Assembly (NCBI GenBank): GCA_021160845.1
Contig: JAGHBT010000141.1
Location: 1-5,556, forward strand
DNA length: 5,556 nucleotides
Direction of reading: 5' to 3'
From: a bacterium
Lineage (GTDB): Bacteria > Krumholzibacteriota > Krumholzibacteriia > Krumholzibacteriales > WJIX01
The position numbers and the translations under genes are program-made. This document shows, piece after piece, positions 1-3,823 of this stretch (position 1 is its first letter; each line of letters starts with the position of its first letter). A model generated the notes under the pieces. That model saw only the letters and a program-made list of their open reading frames with translations, did no database searches and was not told where the DNA came from.

Positions 1-15
1 GAGTTTTTTTTGCAT
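1..15 (-). CDS. Partial gene, first five codons only
   Basis: On the minus strand an ATG at 15-13 opens a reading frame (M-Q-K-K-L) that leaves the window at base 1. The start is supported by a full Shine-Dalgarno sequence, AAGGAGGT (29-22), six bases upstream, and by a promoter with near-consensus boxes further up. The product cannot be identified from five residues. The palindrome lying over the promoter is the layout seen in autoregulated regulators and antitoxin-toxin operons, so a small DNA-binding protein is a reasonable guess and no more than that. Confidence 0.55.
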
Positions 16-21
16 CGCAAC

Positions 22-29
22 ACCTCCTT
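22..29 (-). promoter_or_regulatory. Ribosome binding site of the partial gene
   Basis: Minus-strand AAGGAGGT matches the 16S anti-Shine-Dalgarno closely and lies six bases before the ATG at 15-13. It is the main evidence that the truncated frame at the left edge is a real gene. Confidence 0.75.
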
Positions 30-35
30 AATCTC

Positions 36-56
36 TACACGTATAATACACGTGTA
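36..56. promoter_or_regulatory. Palindromic operator over the -10 box
   Basis: A 21-base palindrome with arms TACACGT (36-42) and ACGTGTA (50-56) pairs at nine of ten positions around a central base. It covers the -10 box and the expected transcription start of the left-edge gene. A dimeric repressor bound here would block RNA polymerase; autoregulation by the gene's own product is inferred from this layout. Confidence 0.6.
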
Positions 57-71
57 AGACCCTCATGTCAA
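43..71 (-). promoter_or_regulatory. Sigma70-type promoter of the partial left-edge gene
   Basis: Minus strand: -35 TTGACA (71-66, perfect), a 17-base spacer, and -10 TATTAT (48-43, five of six). Transcription should start near 36, giving a leader of about 20 bases before the ATG at 15. The -10 box lies inside a palindrome, so the promoter is probably repressible. Confidence 0.75.
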
Positions 72-75
72 GCGG

Positions 76-139
76 GTGTTGGAATGGAAAAGCCCCCATG
101 ATATCCTTATATGCGTTCCCACGAAGGACCCAGGGAATG
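76..139. repeat. Dispersed hairpin repeat, short copy A
   Basis: This stretch resembles the right half of the longer copy at 1759-1930: both contain GTGTTGnAATGG, then CCCCATGATAT, then a G(C/T)nTTCCCACG...GGGAA hairpin. Here the hairpin arms are CGTTCCC (114-120) and GGGAATG (133-139), with one G-T pair. The copy abuts the -35 box of the left-edge gene. No reading frame with coding character is visible. Confidence 0.55.
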
Positions 140-150
140 AGAGTAATAAA

Positions 151-184
151 ACAAAAAAGCCGGATGAATGTTTCCACCCGGCTT
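151..184 (-). terminator. Intrinsic terminator of the hicA-hicB-DUF6941 operon
   Basis: Read on the minus strand, AAGCCGGGTG (184-175), an 8-base loop and CATCCGGCTT (166-157) form a 10-bp stem with one G-U pair, followed by a T-rich tail (TTTTGTTTT). It lies about 45 bases past the stop of the DUF6941-like gene, where the operon should end. Confidence 0.85.
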
Positions 185-227
185 AAAATTCGATTTCCCT
201 TTTTGATATAAGACCTAATTCTATGAT

Positions 228-629
228 TTAAGAAGCGGCAACCTCTTGCTTTATAAGTTTAATTTTGTGAATTTTTGAAGGCTTTTTGTCTTCATCGAAA
301 TAAACTTCAAAAAAACAATCTCCCTCTTTCTCAATTTTGAAAGGTACGATTCCAAGTGATATCTGAAAATTCTTACCATTTTCCAAAACAGGAGCTTGAA
401 ACTCCATAACAGCAGGTTTTGCATCTGGCATTTTAATTTCTAATTTGATCTTTGAAAAAGGCCCTTTAATTTCTTCAACTATAAAAACAACATGCAGTTG
501 TGGTAATAACTTTGGCATCTCTTGAACAATTAAAGTCTCCCCATAGATGCCCATCAACGATTTTTTGCCACCTACTTCATCTCGGACATCATCACATATA
601 ATTATTGATATATTCTTTACTCTTTTCAT
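228..629 (-). CDS. DUF6941-like protein, third gene of a hicAB operon
   Basis: A 133-residue protein that resembles, from memory, the uncharacterised DUF6941 family: residues 12-31 (C-D-D-V-R-x-E-x-G-G-K-x-S-L-M-G-I-Y-G-E) carry its most conserved stretch. The rest alternates hydrophobic and charged residues, as in a small beta-rich soluble domain; no signal peptide or membrane segment is seen. Start ATG at 629-627 has an AGGA (640-637) seven bases upstream. The gene begins 29 bases after the hicB stop on the same strand, with no obvious promoter between, and a strong terminator follows, so co-transcription with hicAB is likely. Function is unknown. A third TA component, a modulator or a passenger gene are all possible. 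Confidence 0.75.
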   Translation of the reverse strand: MKRVKNISIIICDDVRDEVGGKKSLMGIYGETLIVQEMPKLLPQLHVVFIVEEIKGPFSKIKLEIKMPDAKPAVMEFQAPVLENGKNFQISLGIVPFKIEKEGDCFFEVYFDEDKKPSKIHKIKLIKQEVAAS

Positions 630-658
630 TGTTATTTCCTATTTAAAATAGCATGTTA

Positions 659-1186
659 TTAAATATTAAGAAATACATTCTGTCCAACACTTACAAAAGC
701 ACTTGGCTGTTTCGGATCATGAATTTCCCAAGATGTAGAAACCTCTTTTTGATAGAGGTAATCTGTAAGAACATGCAATCTTTTAATTTCCTCCTTTAAT
801 ACAGCTACTTCCTCGTTTAATACAGCAAACCCTTCTTTTAATACTGGCACTATCGATTCATTGCTTGAAACCTGAGATAGCGCGCCAATAATTAAAGTGT
901 TTAAGGAGACGCCTTCCTTTTCAGCTTGATTACTTAAGTAAGCATGAAGTGATTTAGGCAACCTAAGCCTAAATTGGCCGCTATAATTTTTTAAAAAATC
1001 AGGTTCCGGCAATTCACAACCATCTTCTTTAAAAACTTCAAGATAAGCCTCTTTTGCAACTTGAAGCTCATTTAATGCATCTTCTTTTGAAATGCCAAAA
1101 GCACTTAAACCCTTTAATTCTGGAACAGTAGCGATATACCCCTTATCCTCATCACTCCACTGGATTGAAATAGAGTATTTATCCAT
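659..1186 (-). CDS. hicB: HicB-type antitoxin with a leucine-zipper extension
   Basis: Antitoxin that should bind and neutralise HicA and repress the operon. Residues 3-60 show the HicB partial RNase-H-like fold (Y-S-I-S-I-x-W-S-x-E-D-x-G-Y-I-A-T-V-P-E-L-K-G at 4-26, then the helix S-K-E-D-A-L-N-E-L). Residues 72-105 form a ribbon-helix-helix DNA-binding domain (F-R-L-R-L-P-K-S-L-H-A-Y-L...S-L-N-T-L-I). Unusually, about 70 residues follow: leucines at 116, 123, 130, 137 and 144 are spaced exactly seven apart, a five-heptad zipper, then a short tail with no recognised motif. At 175 residues it exceeds the roughly 130-150 usual for the family. The ATG at 1186 has a perfect AAGGAGGTGA four bases upstream, which starts at the hicA stop, implying strong, coupled translation of the antitoxin. 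Confidence 0.92.
   Translation of the reverse strand: MDKYSISIQWSDEDKGYIATVPELKGLSAFGISKEDALNELQVAKEAYLEVFKEDGCELPEPDFLKNYSGQFRLRLPKSLHAYLSNQAEKEGVSLNTLIIGALSQVSSNESIVPVLKEGFAVLNEEVAVLKEEIKRLHVLTDYLYQKEVSTSWEIHDPKQPSAFVSVGQNVFLNI
795..857 (-). repeat. 21-bp tandem repeat inside hicB encoding coiled-coil heptads
   Basis: Three units of exactly 21 bases (795-815, 816-836, 837-857) each begin TTTAATAC on the plus strand; the first two continue AGC. On the coding strand the units read V-L-K-E-G-F-A, V-L-N-E-E-V-A and V-L-K-E-E-I-K. The DNA period equals one heptad, so the zipper could have lengthened by slippage without breaking the frame. The third unit (837-857) is more diverged at its outer end. 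Confidence 0.75.
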
Positions 1187-1190
1187 CCCC

Positions 1191-1200
1191 TCACCTCCTT
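1191..1200 (-). promoter_or_regulatory. Strong ribosome binding site of hicB
   Basis: Minus-strand AAGGAGGTGA is a full match to the anti-Shine-Dalgarno, four bases before the hicB ATG. It begins directly after the hicA stop (1203-1201). hicA itself has only GGAG before a TTG, so the two sites predict more antitoxin than toxin from one mRNA. Confidence 0.8.
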
Positions 1201-1461
1201 TTAATCTTCGTCAGCTAACCCGTACTGATCTACACGTTCAAGTAATTGCCTTACTTGATATGGAACCGCAAAGCCATCAACATTCTGAATCGTCATTGAA
1301 AAAACTGGCGGCTCAGATCGCTTATAAACCCTATGACTACTTCCAGAACCTTTTTTCCTAAGCTTCATATTAAAATATTCACAAAGAGTACAAAATTCTT
1401 TATAATGGAGATTCTGTGGATTTTCTTTGGCTTTCTGTAATATTTTTTCTAATCTCGACAA
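1201..1461 (-). CDS. hicA: HicA-type mRNA-interferase toxin, TTG start
   Basis: An 86-residue protein with the HicA double-stranded-RNA-binding-like fold. HicA toxins cleave mRNA in a translation-independent way, using a histidine in a G-S-x-H motif. Here K-K-G-S-G-S-S-H-R-V-Y (36-46) supplies His43, and F-S-M-T-I-Q (54-59) and V-P-Y-Q-V-R-Q-L-L (66-74) match the remaining strands and C-terminal helix. The frame has no usable ATG: an in-frame TAG lies directly before the TTG at 1461-1459, and the first internal ATG (Met32) would remove the N-terminal helix. A GGAG nine bases before the TTG supports it. It is the first gene of the operon, 14 bases upstream of hicB. Confidence 0.9.
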   Translation of the reverse strand: MSRLEKILQKAKENPQNLHYKEFCTLCEYFNMKLRKKGSGSSHRVYKRSEPPVFSMTIQNVDGFAVPYQVRQLLERVDQYGLADED

Positions 1462-1495
1462 CTATTCAGGCTCCGAAACAATTTAAGGTGGTTCC

Positions 1496-1525
1496 TTATT
1501 TGGTACCAAAATAATCACCAAATAA
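1496..1525. promoter_or_regulatory. Probable HicB operator, inverted repeats over the promoter
   Basis: TTATTTGGT (1496-1504) is repeated in perfect inverted form as ACCAAATAA (1517-1525). A 12-base perfect palindrome, TTTGGTACCAAA (1499-1510), uses the left arm plus a middle half-site. There are thus three half-sites of the type TTTGGT across the -10 box and start site. The ribbon-helix-helix domain of HicB is the natural candidate to bind them; that is inference. Confidence 0.65.
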
Positions 1526-1536
1526 ATAATTGTCAA
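1508..1536 (-). promoter_or_regulatory. Promoter of the hicA-hicB-DUF6941 operon
   Basis: Minus strand: -35 TTGACA (1536-1531, perfect), a 17-base spacer, and -10 TATTTT (1513-1508, four of six). The start should fall near 1501, about 40 bases before the hicA TTG. Spacer, -10 and start region are all covered by inverted repeats, so repression by HicB or the HicAB complex is expected. Confidence 0.75.
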
Positions 1537-1560
1537 TAAAAAATCATTGAACAAAAAAAT

Positions 1561-1689
1561 CTACTTCCACCTGTTCAGCCCAATTGCTTTCAATCGTTCT
1601 TTACTCTGCGGCGCCAGACCTTTCATTCGCAAATACAAAGCCATTTCTGCCTGATCAAAATCATCAAAAATCGAGTCGGGCTGATCCTT
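1561..1689 (-). pseudogene. 3' remnant of an unrecognised gene
   Basis: On the minus strand a 42-codon frame ends in TAG at 1563-1561 and has protein-like composition: D-S-I-F-D-D-F-D-Q-A-E-M-A-L-Y-L-R-M-K-G, then L-A-P-Q-S-K-E-R-L-K-A-I-G-L-N-R-W-K. An acidic helix leads into a basic C-terminus. The frame has no start at its 5' end: TAA lies at 1692-1690 and a second in-frame stop 18 bases further, where an 18-bp tandem repeat begins. I read this as the tail of a gene whose 5' part was lost or replaced by repeat DNA. I do not recognise the family. A tiny gene starting at the internal ATG is less likely. Confidence 0.5.
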
Positions 1690-1723
1690 TTAATCTCCCT
1701 GATCTTTTTAATCTCCTTGATCC
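1688..1723. repeat. 18-bp tandem repeat, two full units
   Basis: TTTTAATCTCCCTGATCT (1688-1705) is followed by TTTTAATCTCCTTGATCC (1706-1723), 16 of 18 bases alike; a partial unit, CTGATCC, precedes them at 1681-1687. On the minus strand each full unit reads K-D-Q-G-D-stop in the frame of the neighbouring gene remnant. The unit length keeps frame but adds stops. Confidence 0.75.
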
Positions 1724-1758
1724 TTGACTTTAAAATCATTCTGTTGATTTTTCACACC

Positions 1759-1930
1759 CCCGGCTTTACCACCGCTCAAACAGTTGGCTCCTCCCGGACA
1801 CCAGCATTCCGGGACAAGCTTTTTTCCATGAAAACCAGTGGCTCTCGGTCGTGTTGCAATGGGAAAGAGTCCCCATGATATTATAATGTCCAAGAGACAT
1901 ATGCATTCCCACGGAAGACCATGGGAACGG
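1759..1930. repeat. Dispersed non-coding repeat, long copy B
   Basis: This copy pairs with 2883-3011. Two blocks are identical in both: 24 bases at 1759-1782 (starting CCCGGCTTTACC) and 28 bases at 1842-1869 (starting CTCTCGGTCGTG). Between them CCATGAAAACCAGTGGCTC (1826-1844) matches the other copy at 17 of 19. Copy B has roughly 27 extra bases holding a small hairpin, TCCCGGA (1792-1798) with TCCGGGA (1808-1814). Its right end is a TTCCCA (1906-1911)/TGGGAA (1922-1927) hairpin shared with copy A. No gene is visible in it. Confidence 0.75.
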
Positions 1931-1942
1931 AAAAAAATTTAA

Positions 1943-2094
1943 TCTGCTTATCCACTTCGGTTAAGTTATCCTTAAAATTGCGTGATTGTGTGAACAAACG
2001 TAAAGCCACATCGCGTCATTCCGGCCAGGGAGCGCAGCGACCAAGAGCCGGAATCCAGAAAATAAACTCAACTTGAGCGAACCGGATAAGCAGA
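1943..2094. mobile_element. MITE-like element with terminal inverted repeats and target duplication
   Basis: The ends TCTGCTTATCC (1943-1953) and GGATAAGCAGA (2084-2094) are perfect 11-bp inverted repeats. A direct repeat AAAATTTAAT stands at 1934-1943 and again at 2094-2103, touching or overlapping each end by one base; depending on the boundary this is an 8- to 10-bp target-site duplication. Inward, GGTT (1959-1962) and AACC (2080-2083) extend the pairing after a 5-base insert on the left. The interior has no gene, but it holds a second hairpin, ATTCCGGC (2018-2025) with GCCGGAAT (2047-2054). At about 150 bases it would depend on a transposase encoded elsewhere. Its right duplication ends one base before the -35 box of the downstream toxin-antitoxin operon. 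Confidence 0.7.
2018..2054. repeat. REP-like hairpin inside the MITE-like element
   Basis: ATTCCGGC (2018-2025) and GCCGGAAT (2047-2054) form a perfect 8-bp stem around a 21-base loop. Sequences of the form CATTCCGGC...GCCGGAATCC occur as dispersed hairpins in several proteobacteria, from memory. It is off-centre within the surrounding element. Confidence 0.55.
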
Positions 2095-2103
2095 AAATTT
2101 AAT

Positions 2104-2143
2104 TTGACTCTTTTTGATGAAGCCCCTATATTTAGACTATAAT
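2104..2143 (+). promoter_or_regulatory. Promoter region of the MazE/MazF-type operon
   Basis: Two overlapping sigma70-type arrangements are visible. One is TTGACT (2104-2109), a 17-base spacer and TATATT (2127-2132), five of six in each box. The other is TTGATG (2114-2119), an 18-base spacer and a perfect TATAAT (2138-2143). Both -10 boxes lie within the palindrome at 2120-2153. The sequence does not show which one is used. Confidence 0.65.
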
Positions 2144-2153
2144 TTAGGGGCTT
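2120..2153. promoter_or_regulatory. Operator palindrome of the MazE/MazF-type operon
   Basis: AAGCCCCTA (2120-2128) and TAGGGGCTT (2145-2153) are perfect 9-bp inverted arms around 16 AT-rich bases. The palindrome covers both candidate -10 boxes. It lacks a T-run on either strand, so it reads as an operator and not a terminator. Binding by the ribbon-helix-helix antitoxin is inferred from typical TA autoregulation. Confidence 0.6.
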
Positions 2154-2178
2154 AAAATAAGGTCCAAAAGGAGGACTT

Positions 2179-2412
2179 ATGTTACAGAGAAAATTTAGCG
2201 TTGAAGAGGCACAGTCGCAATTTTTGAATAATTTTAAAAAATACGGGTTTAAGGATAAAAGCGCCATGCTCAGAACGGCTATTGACCACTTTAAAAACAA
2301 ACTGGAAATTGAAAATTTAAAAAAATCCGCTGATTTATATTCTGAAATCTATCTTGAAGATGAGGACCTGAAAGAATTGACTGAAGCTGCTGTTTCAGGG
2401 TGGCCGGAATGA
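2179..2412 (+). CDS. Ribbon-helix-helix type antitoxin of a MazF-type toxin
   Basis: A 77-residue protein. Residues 1-45 fit a ribbon-helix-helix DNA-binding unit (R-K-F-S-V-E-E-A strand region, then Y-G-F-K-D-K-S-A-M-L-R-T-A-I-D-H-F helix-turn-helix). Residues 46-77 are acidic and helical (L-Y-S-E-I-Y-L-E-D-E-D-L-K-E-L, ending G-W-P-E), the usual toxin-wrapping tail that would occupy the MazF active site. The ATG at 2179 has AAGGAGG (2168-2174) four bases before it. Its stop TGA overlaps the toxin ATG by four bases (ATGA), so translation is probably coupled. The pairing with MazF is the strongest argument for the call; the exact antitoxin subfamily is not certain. Confidence 0.85.
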   Translation: MLQRKFSVEEAQSQFLNNFKKYGFKDKSAMLRTAIDHFKNKLEIENLKKSADLYSEIYLEDEDLKELTEAAVSGWPE

Positions 2413-2768
2413 GGGCATTAAAAAGAGGTATGATTATCGATGTAAACCTTGACCCAACGCTGGGTTCGGAAACCGGGAAAATCAGGCCATGCGTTATCGT
2501 CACAAATGATATCTATAATGAAAGGGTTCCTGTTATTCAGGTTGTACCAATCACCGAGTGGAGTAAAAAAAAATCCCTGATAAAAACCAATGCTGAACTC
2601 GATCCTTCAAAAAAAAATGGTTTGATAAAAAAATCAATTGCTGATTGCCTCCAGACACGTCCCATTGATCATCGTCATCGACTGGTTAAAATTCGGGGGA
2701 ATCTGTCTGCTGATAAAATCAATGAAATTAACCAGGCGTTAAAAATCGTGTTTGAATTAAACGAATAA
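2409..2768 (+). CDS. mazF: MazF/PemK-family endoribonuclease toxin
   Basis: MazF toxins cut single-stranded mRNA at short sequences and stop growth when the antitoxin decays. From the ATG at 2409 the protein has 119 residues and the full family core: L-K-R-G-M-I-I-D-V-N-L-D-P-T at 4-17, G-S-E-T-G-K-I-R-P at 19-27, V-I-V-T-N-D at 29-34 and V-V-P-I-T at 45-49. The catalytic Arg (R26) and Thr (T49) of the family are both present, so it looks active. A GTG nine bases earlier (2400) is in frame, but the ATG overlaps the antitoxin stop as ATGA and has AGGG (2397-2400) eight bases upstream, so I prefer it. The cut site cannot be predicted from sequence. Confidence 0.93.
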   Translation: MRALKRGMIIDVNLDPTLGSETGKIRPCVIVTNDIYNERVPVIQVVPITEWSKKKSLIKTNAELDPSKKNGLIKKSIADCLQTRPIDHRHRLVKIRGNLSADKINEINQALKIVFELNE

Positions 2769-2780
2769 CTACAACACTTT

Positions 2781-2810
2781 TCCCGCGAGACACTGGTTTT
2801 CATGGCGGGA
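2781..2810 (-). repeat. Inverted short copy of the dispersed repeat
   Basis: On the minus strand CCATGAAAACCAGTGTCTC (2805-2787) matches 2922-2940 at 18 of 19 bases and 1826-1844 at 18 of 19. It is enclosed by a short stem, TCCCGC (2781-2786) with GCGGGA (2805-2810). It begins 12 bases after the mazF stop. No T-run follows the stem on either strand, so it is not a convincing terminator. Confidence 0.6.
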
Positions 2811-2882
2811 TCAAAAACTCGCTGAAGCGTTTAGAACATCCTGATTACTGATTTCAATAACATATGACTGTATCTTCATTCG

Positions 2883-3011
2883 CCCGGCTTTACCACCGCT
2901 CAAACAATTTGCTCCCGTTTCCCATGAAAATCAGTGTCTCTCGGTCGTGTTGCAATGGGAAAGAGAACCCCACGACTGTCCAAACAACTTATCATTCCAA
3001 CAGAGGGCCAA
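2883..3011. repeat. Dispersed non-coding repeat, copy C
   Basis: This is the direct-orientation partner of 1759-1930. Identical blocks are 2883-2906 (24 bases) and 2938-2965 (28 bases). Its right end is degraded: the CATTCC...GGGCCAAT remnant at 2993-3011 no longer forms the hairpin seen in copy B. With copy B it brackets the MITE-like element and the MazE/MazF-type module. Confidence 0.7.
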
Positions 3012-3017
3012 TAAAAA

Positions 3018-3050
3018 GCAAAAAAACCGGATTAGATGCTTGGGCCGTTT
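3018..3050 (-). terminator. Weak terminator-like hairpin at the end of the RlaP-like gene
   Basis: On the minus strand AAACGG (3050-3045) can pair with CCGGTTT (3030-3024) with one bulged G, followed by a run of seven T that starts inside the stem. The left arm lies in the last codons of the gene. The stem is short with a 14-base loop, so this is only a plausible intrinsic terminator. Confidence 0.35.
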
Positions 3051-3817
3051 ACCTCTTTCAGTATTTCAACAAACACACGGTCCAGCGTTTCAACATCCTT
3101 TGTAATGGCAGAAGACTCATTGTCGGCAGACATTCTCTGTATTTCTTTTTCAAGAAATTCTGAAATAACAGGAATCCGTTCGCCCTTATCCAGTTCGTTT
3201 CCGGCCTTCTTTTTAGCCTGTAATTCTTTAACAGCATTTTTCAATTTTTTGTTTTTTACTACCCTATCAACAAGTATGTCGAACTCGATAGGAACAATTC
3301 CATAACCAGATTTAATCCAAAGACAGGCCAGAACGGGTCTTAAAACATAAAAATATTTCTTCACCCATACAACGTCACGTCTGAGATATTCTCTGAAATT
3401 CCCCTGAGCCATATGAAGATAATGATATATGCAGGATTTCGGTGAATAATATTCAGGCACCAGTTCCCGGATTTTGAAAATGATGCTGACTGCCTCACGA
3501 TAAACAATCGGCGACTGAAGCCATTCCAGCAATGGGGGATTTGATTTTCCAAGCAAGGCCAGCGCTTTGGCAATATCCCAACCAGAGATATCCAGCATCT
3601 CACTGATAGGTTTTTCAATCACATCCCGTTTGTTTCGGATACTGAGATACCAAGGGGTTTTTCTCACATAAATGAAACGAACATCATAGTCACTGTTCTT
3701 GGAAGCAAATCCCCAAGCCCGACTTCCGGATTCACAGGCAAAAATGATTTTAATATTCTCTTTTTTCTCAATGCGATCAAGTTCATCCTGAATTTTTTGG
3801 GAAACAGTATCTTCCAT
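3032..3817 (-). CDS. RlaP-like (COG3541/PF10127) predicted nucleotidyltransferase
   Basis: A 261-residue protein of the DNA polymerase beta superfamily, whose RlaP branch is linked in the literature to RNA repair loci; the substrate is not established. The signature G-S-R-A-W-G (31-36) and S-D-Y-D-V-R (42-47) supplies the nucleotide-binding loop and two metal-binding aspartates, D43 and D45. D-I-A-K-A-L-A-L-L-G-K-S-N-P-P-L-L-E-W-L (81-100) then S-P-I-V-Y, and K-K-Y-F-Y-V-L-R-P-V-L-A (153-164), are typical of the COG3541 group. The C-terminal 80 residues are charged and helical. Length is normal for the family. The ATG at 3817 lies six bases after the preceding gene's stop, and its ribosome site AAGGAA (3832-3827) lies inside that gene's end, so the two are translated together. 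No RNA ligase gene is in view. Confidence 0.85.
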   Translation of the reverse strand: MEDTVSQKIQDELDRIEKKENIKIIFACESGSRAWGFASKNSDYDVRFIYVRKTPWYLSIRNKRDVIEKPISEMLDISGWDIAKALALLGKSNPPLLEWLQSPIVYREAVSIIFKIRELVPEYYSPKSCIYHYLHMAQGNFREYLRRDVVWVKKYFYVLRPVLACLWIKSGYGIVPIEFDILVDRVVKNKKLKNAVKELQAKKKAGNELDKGERIPVISEFLEKEIQRMSADNESSAITKDVETLDRVFVEILKEVNGPSI

Positions 3818-3823
3818 GTCGGA

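Noticed and set aside
1708..1893. Minus-strand 61-residue frame across the repeat region
   Set aside because: It lies within dispersed repeat copy B and the 18-bp repeat, has no ribosome site, and has a composition rich in Gly, Cys and Pro with no domain character.
1681..1930. CRISPR array
   Set aside because: The repeats are either adjacent 18-bp tandem units without spacers or single dispersed copies; there is no regular repeat-spacer pattern and no cas gene.
2016..2300. Minus-strand 94-residue frame opposite the MazE/MazF-type promoter
   Set aside because: It runs antisense through the MITE-like element, the operator and the antitoxin gene, which has far better support on the plus strand.
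2400..2408. GTG as the mazF start, adding three residues
   Set aside because: The ATG at 2409 forms the usual ATGA overlap with the antitoxin stop and has AGGG at a good distance; the GTG has no ribosome site of its own.
2781..2810. Intrinsic terminator of the MazE/MazF-type operon
   Set aside because: The stem is only 6 bp with an 18-base loop and lacks a T-run on the plus strand.
2864..3163. Plus-strand 99-residue frame through repeat copy C
   Set aside because: It reads repeat DNA and then the antisense of the RlaP-like gene, with no Shine-Dalgarno and no recognisable domain.
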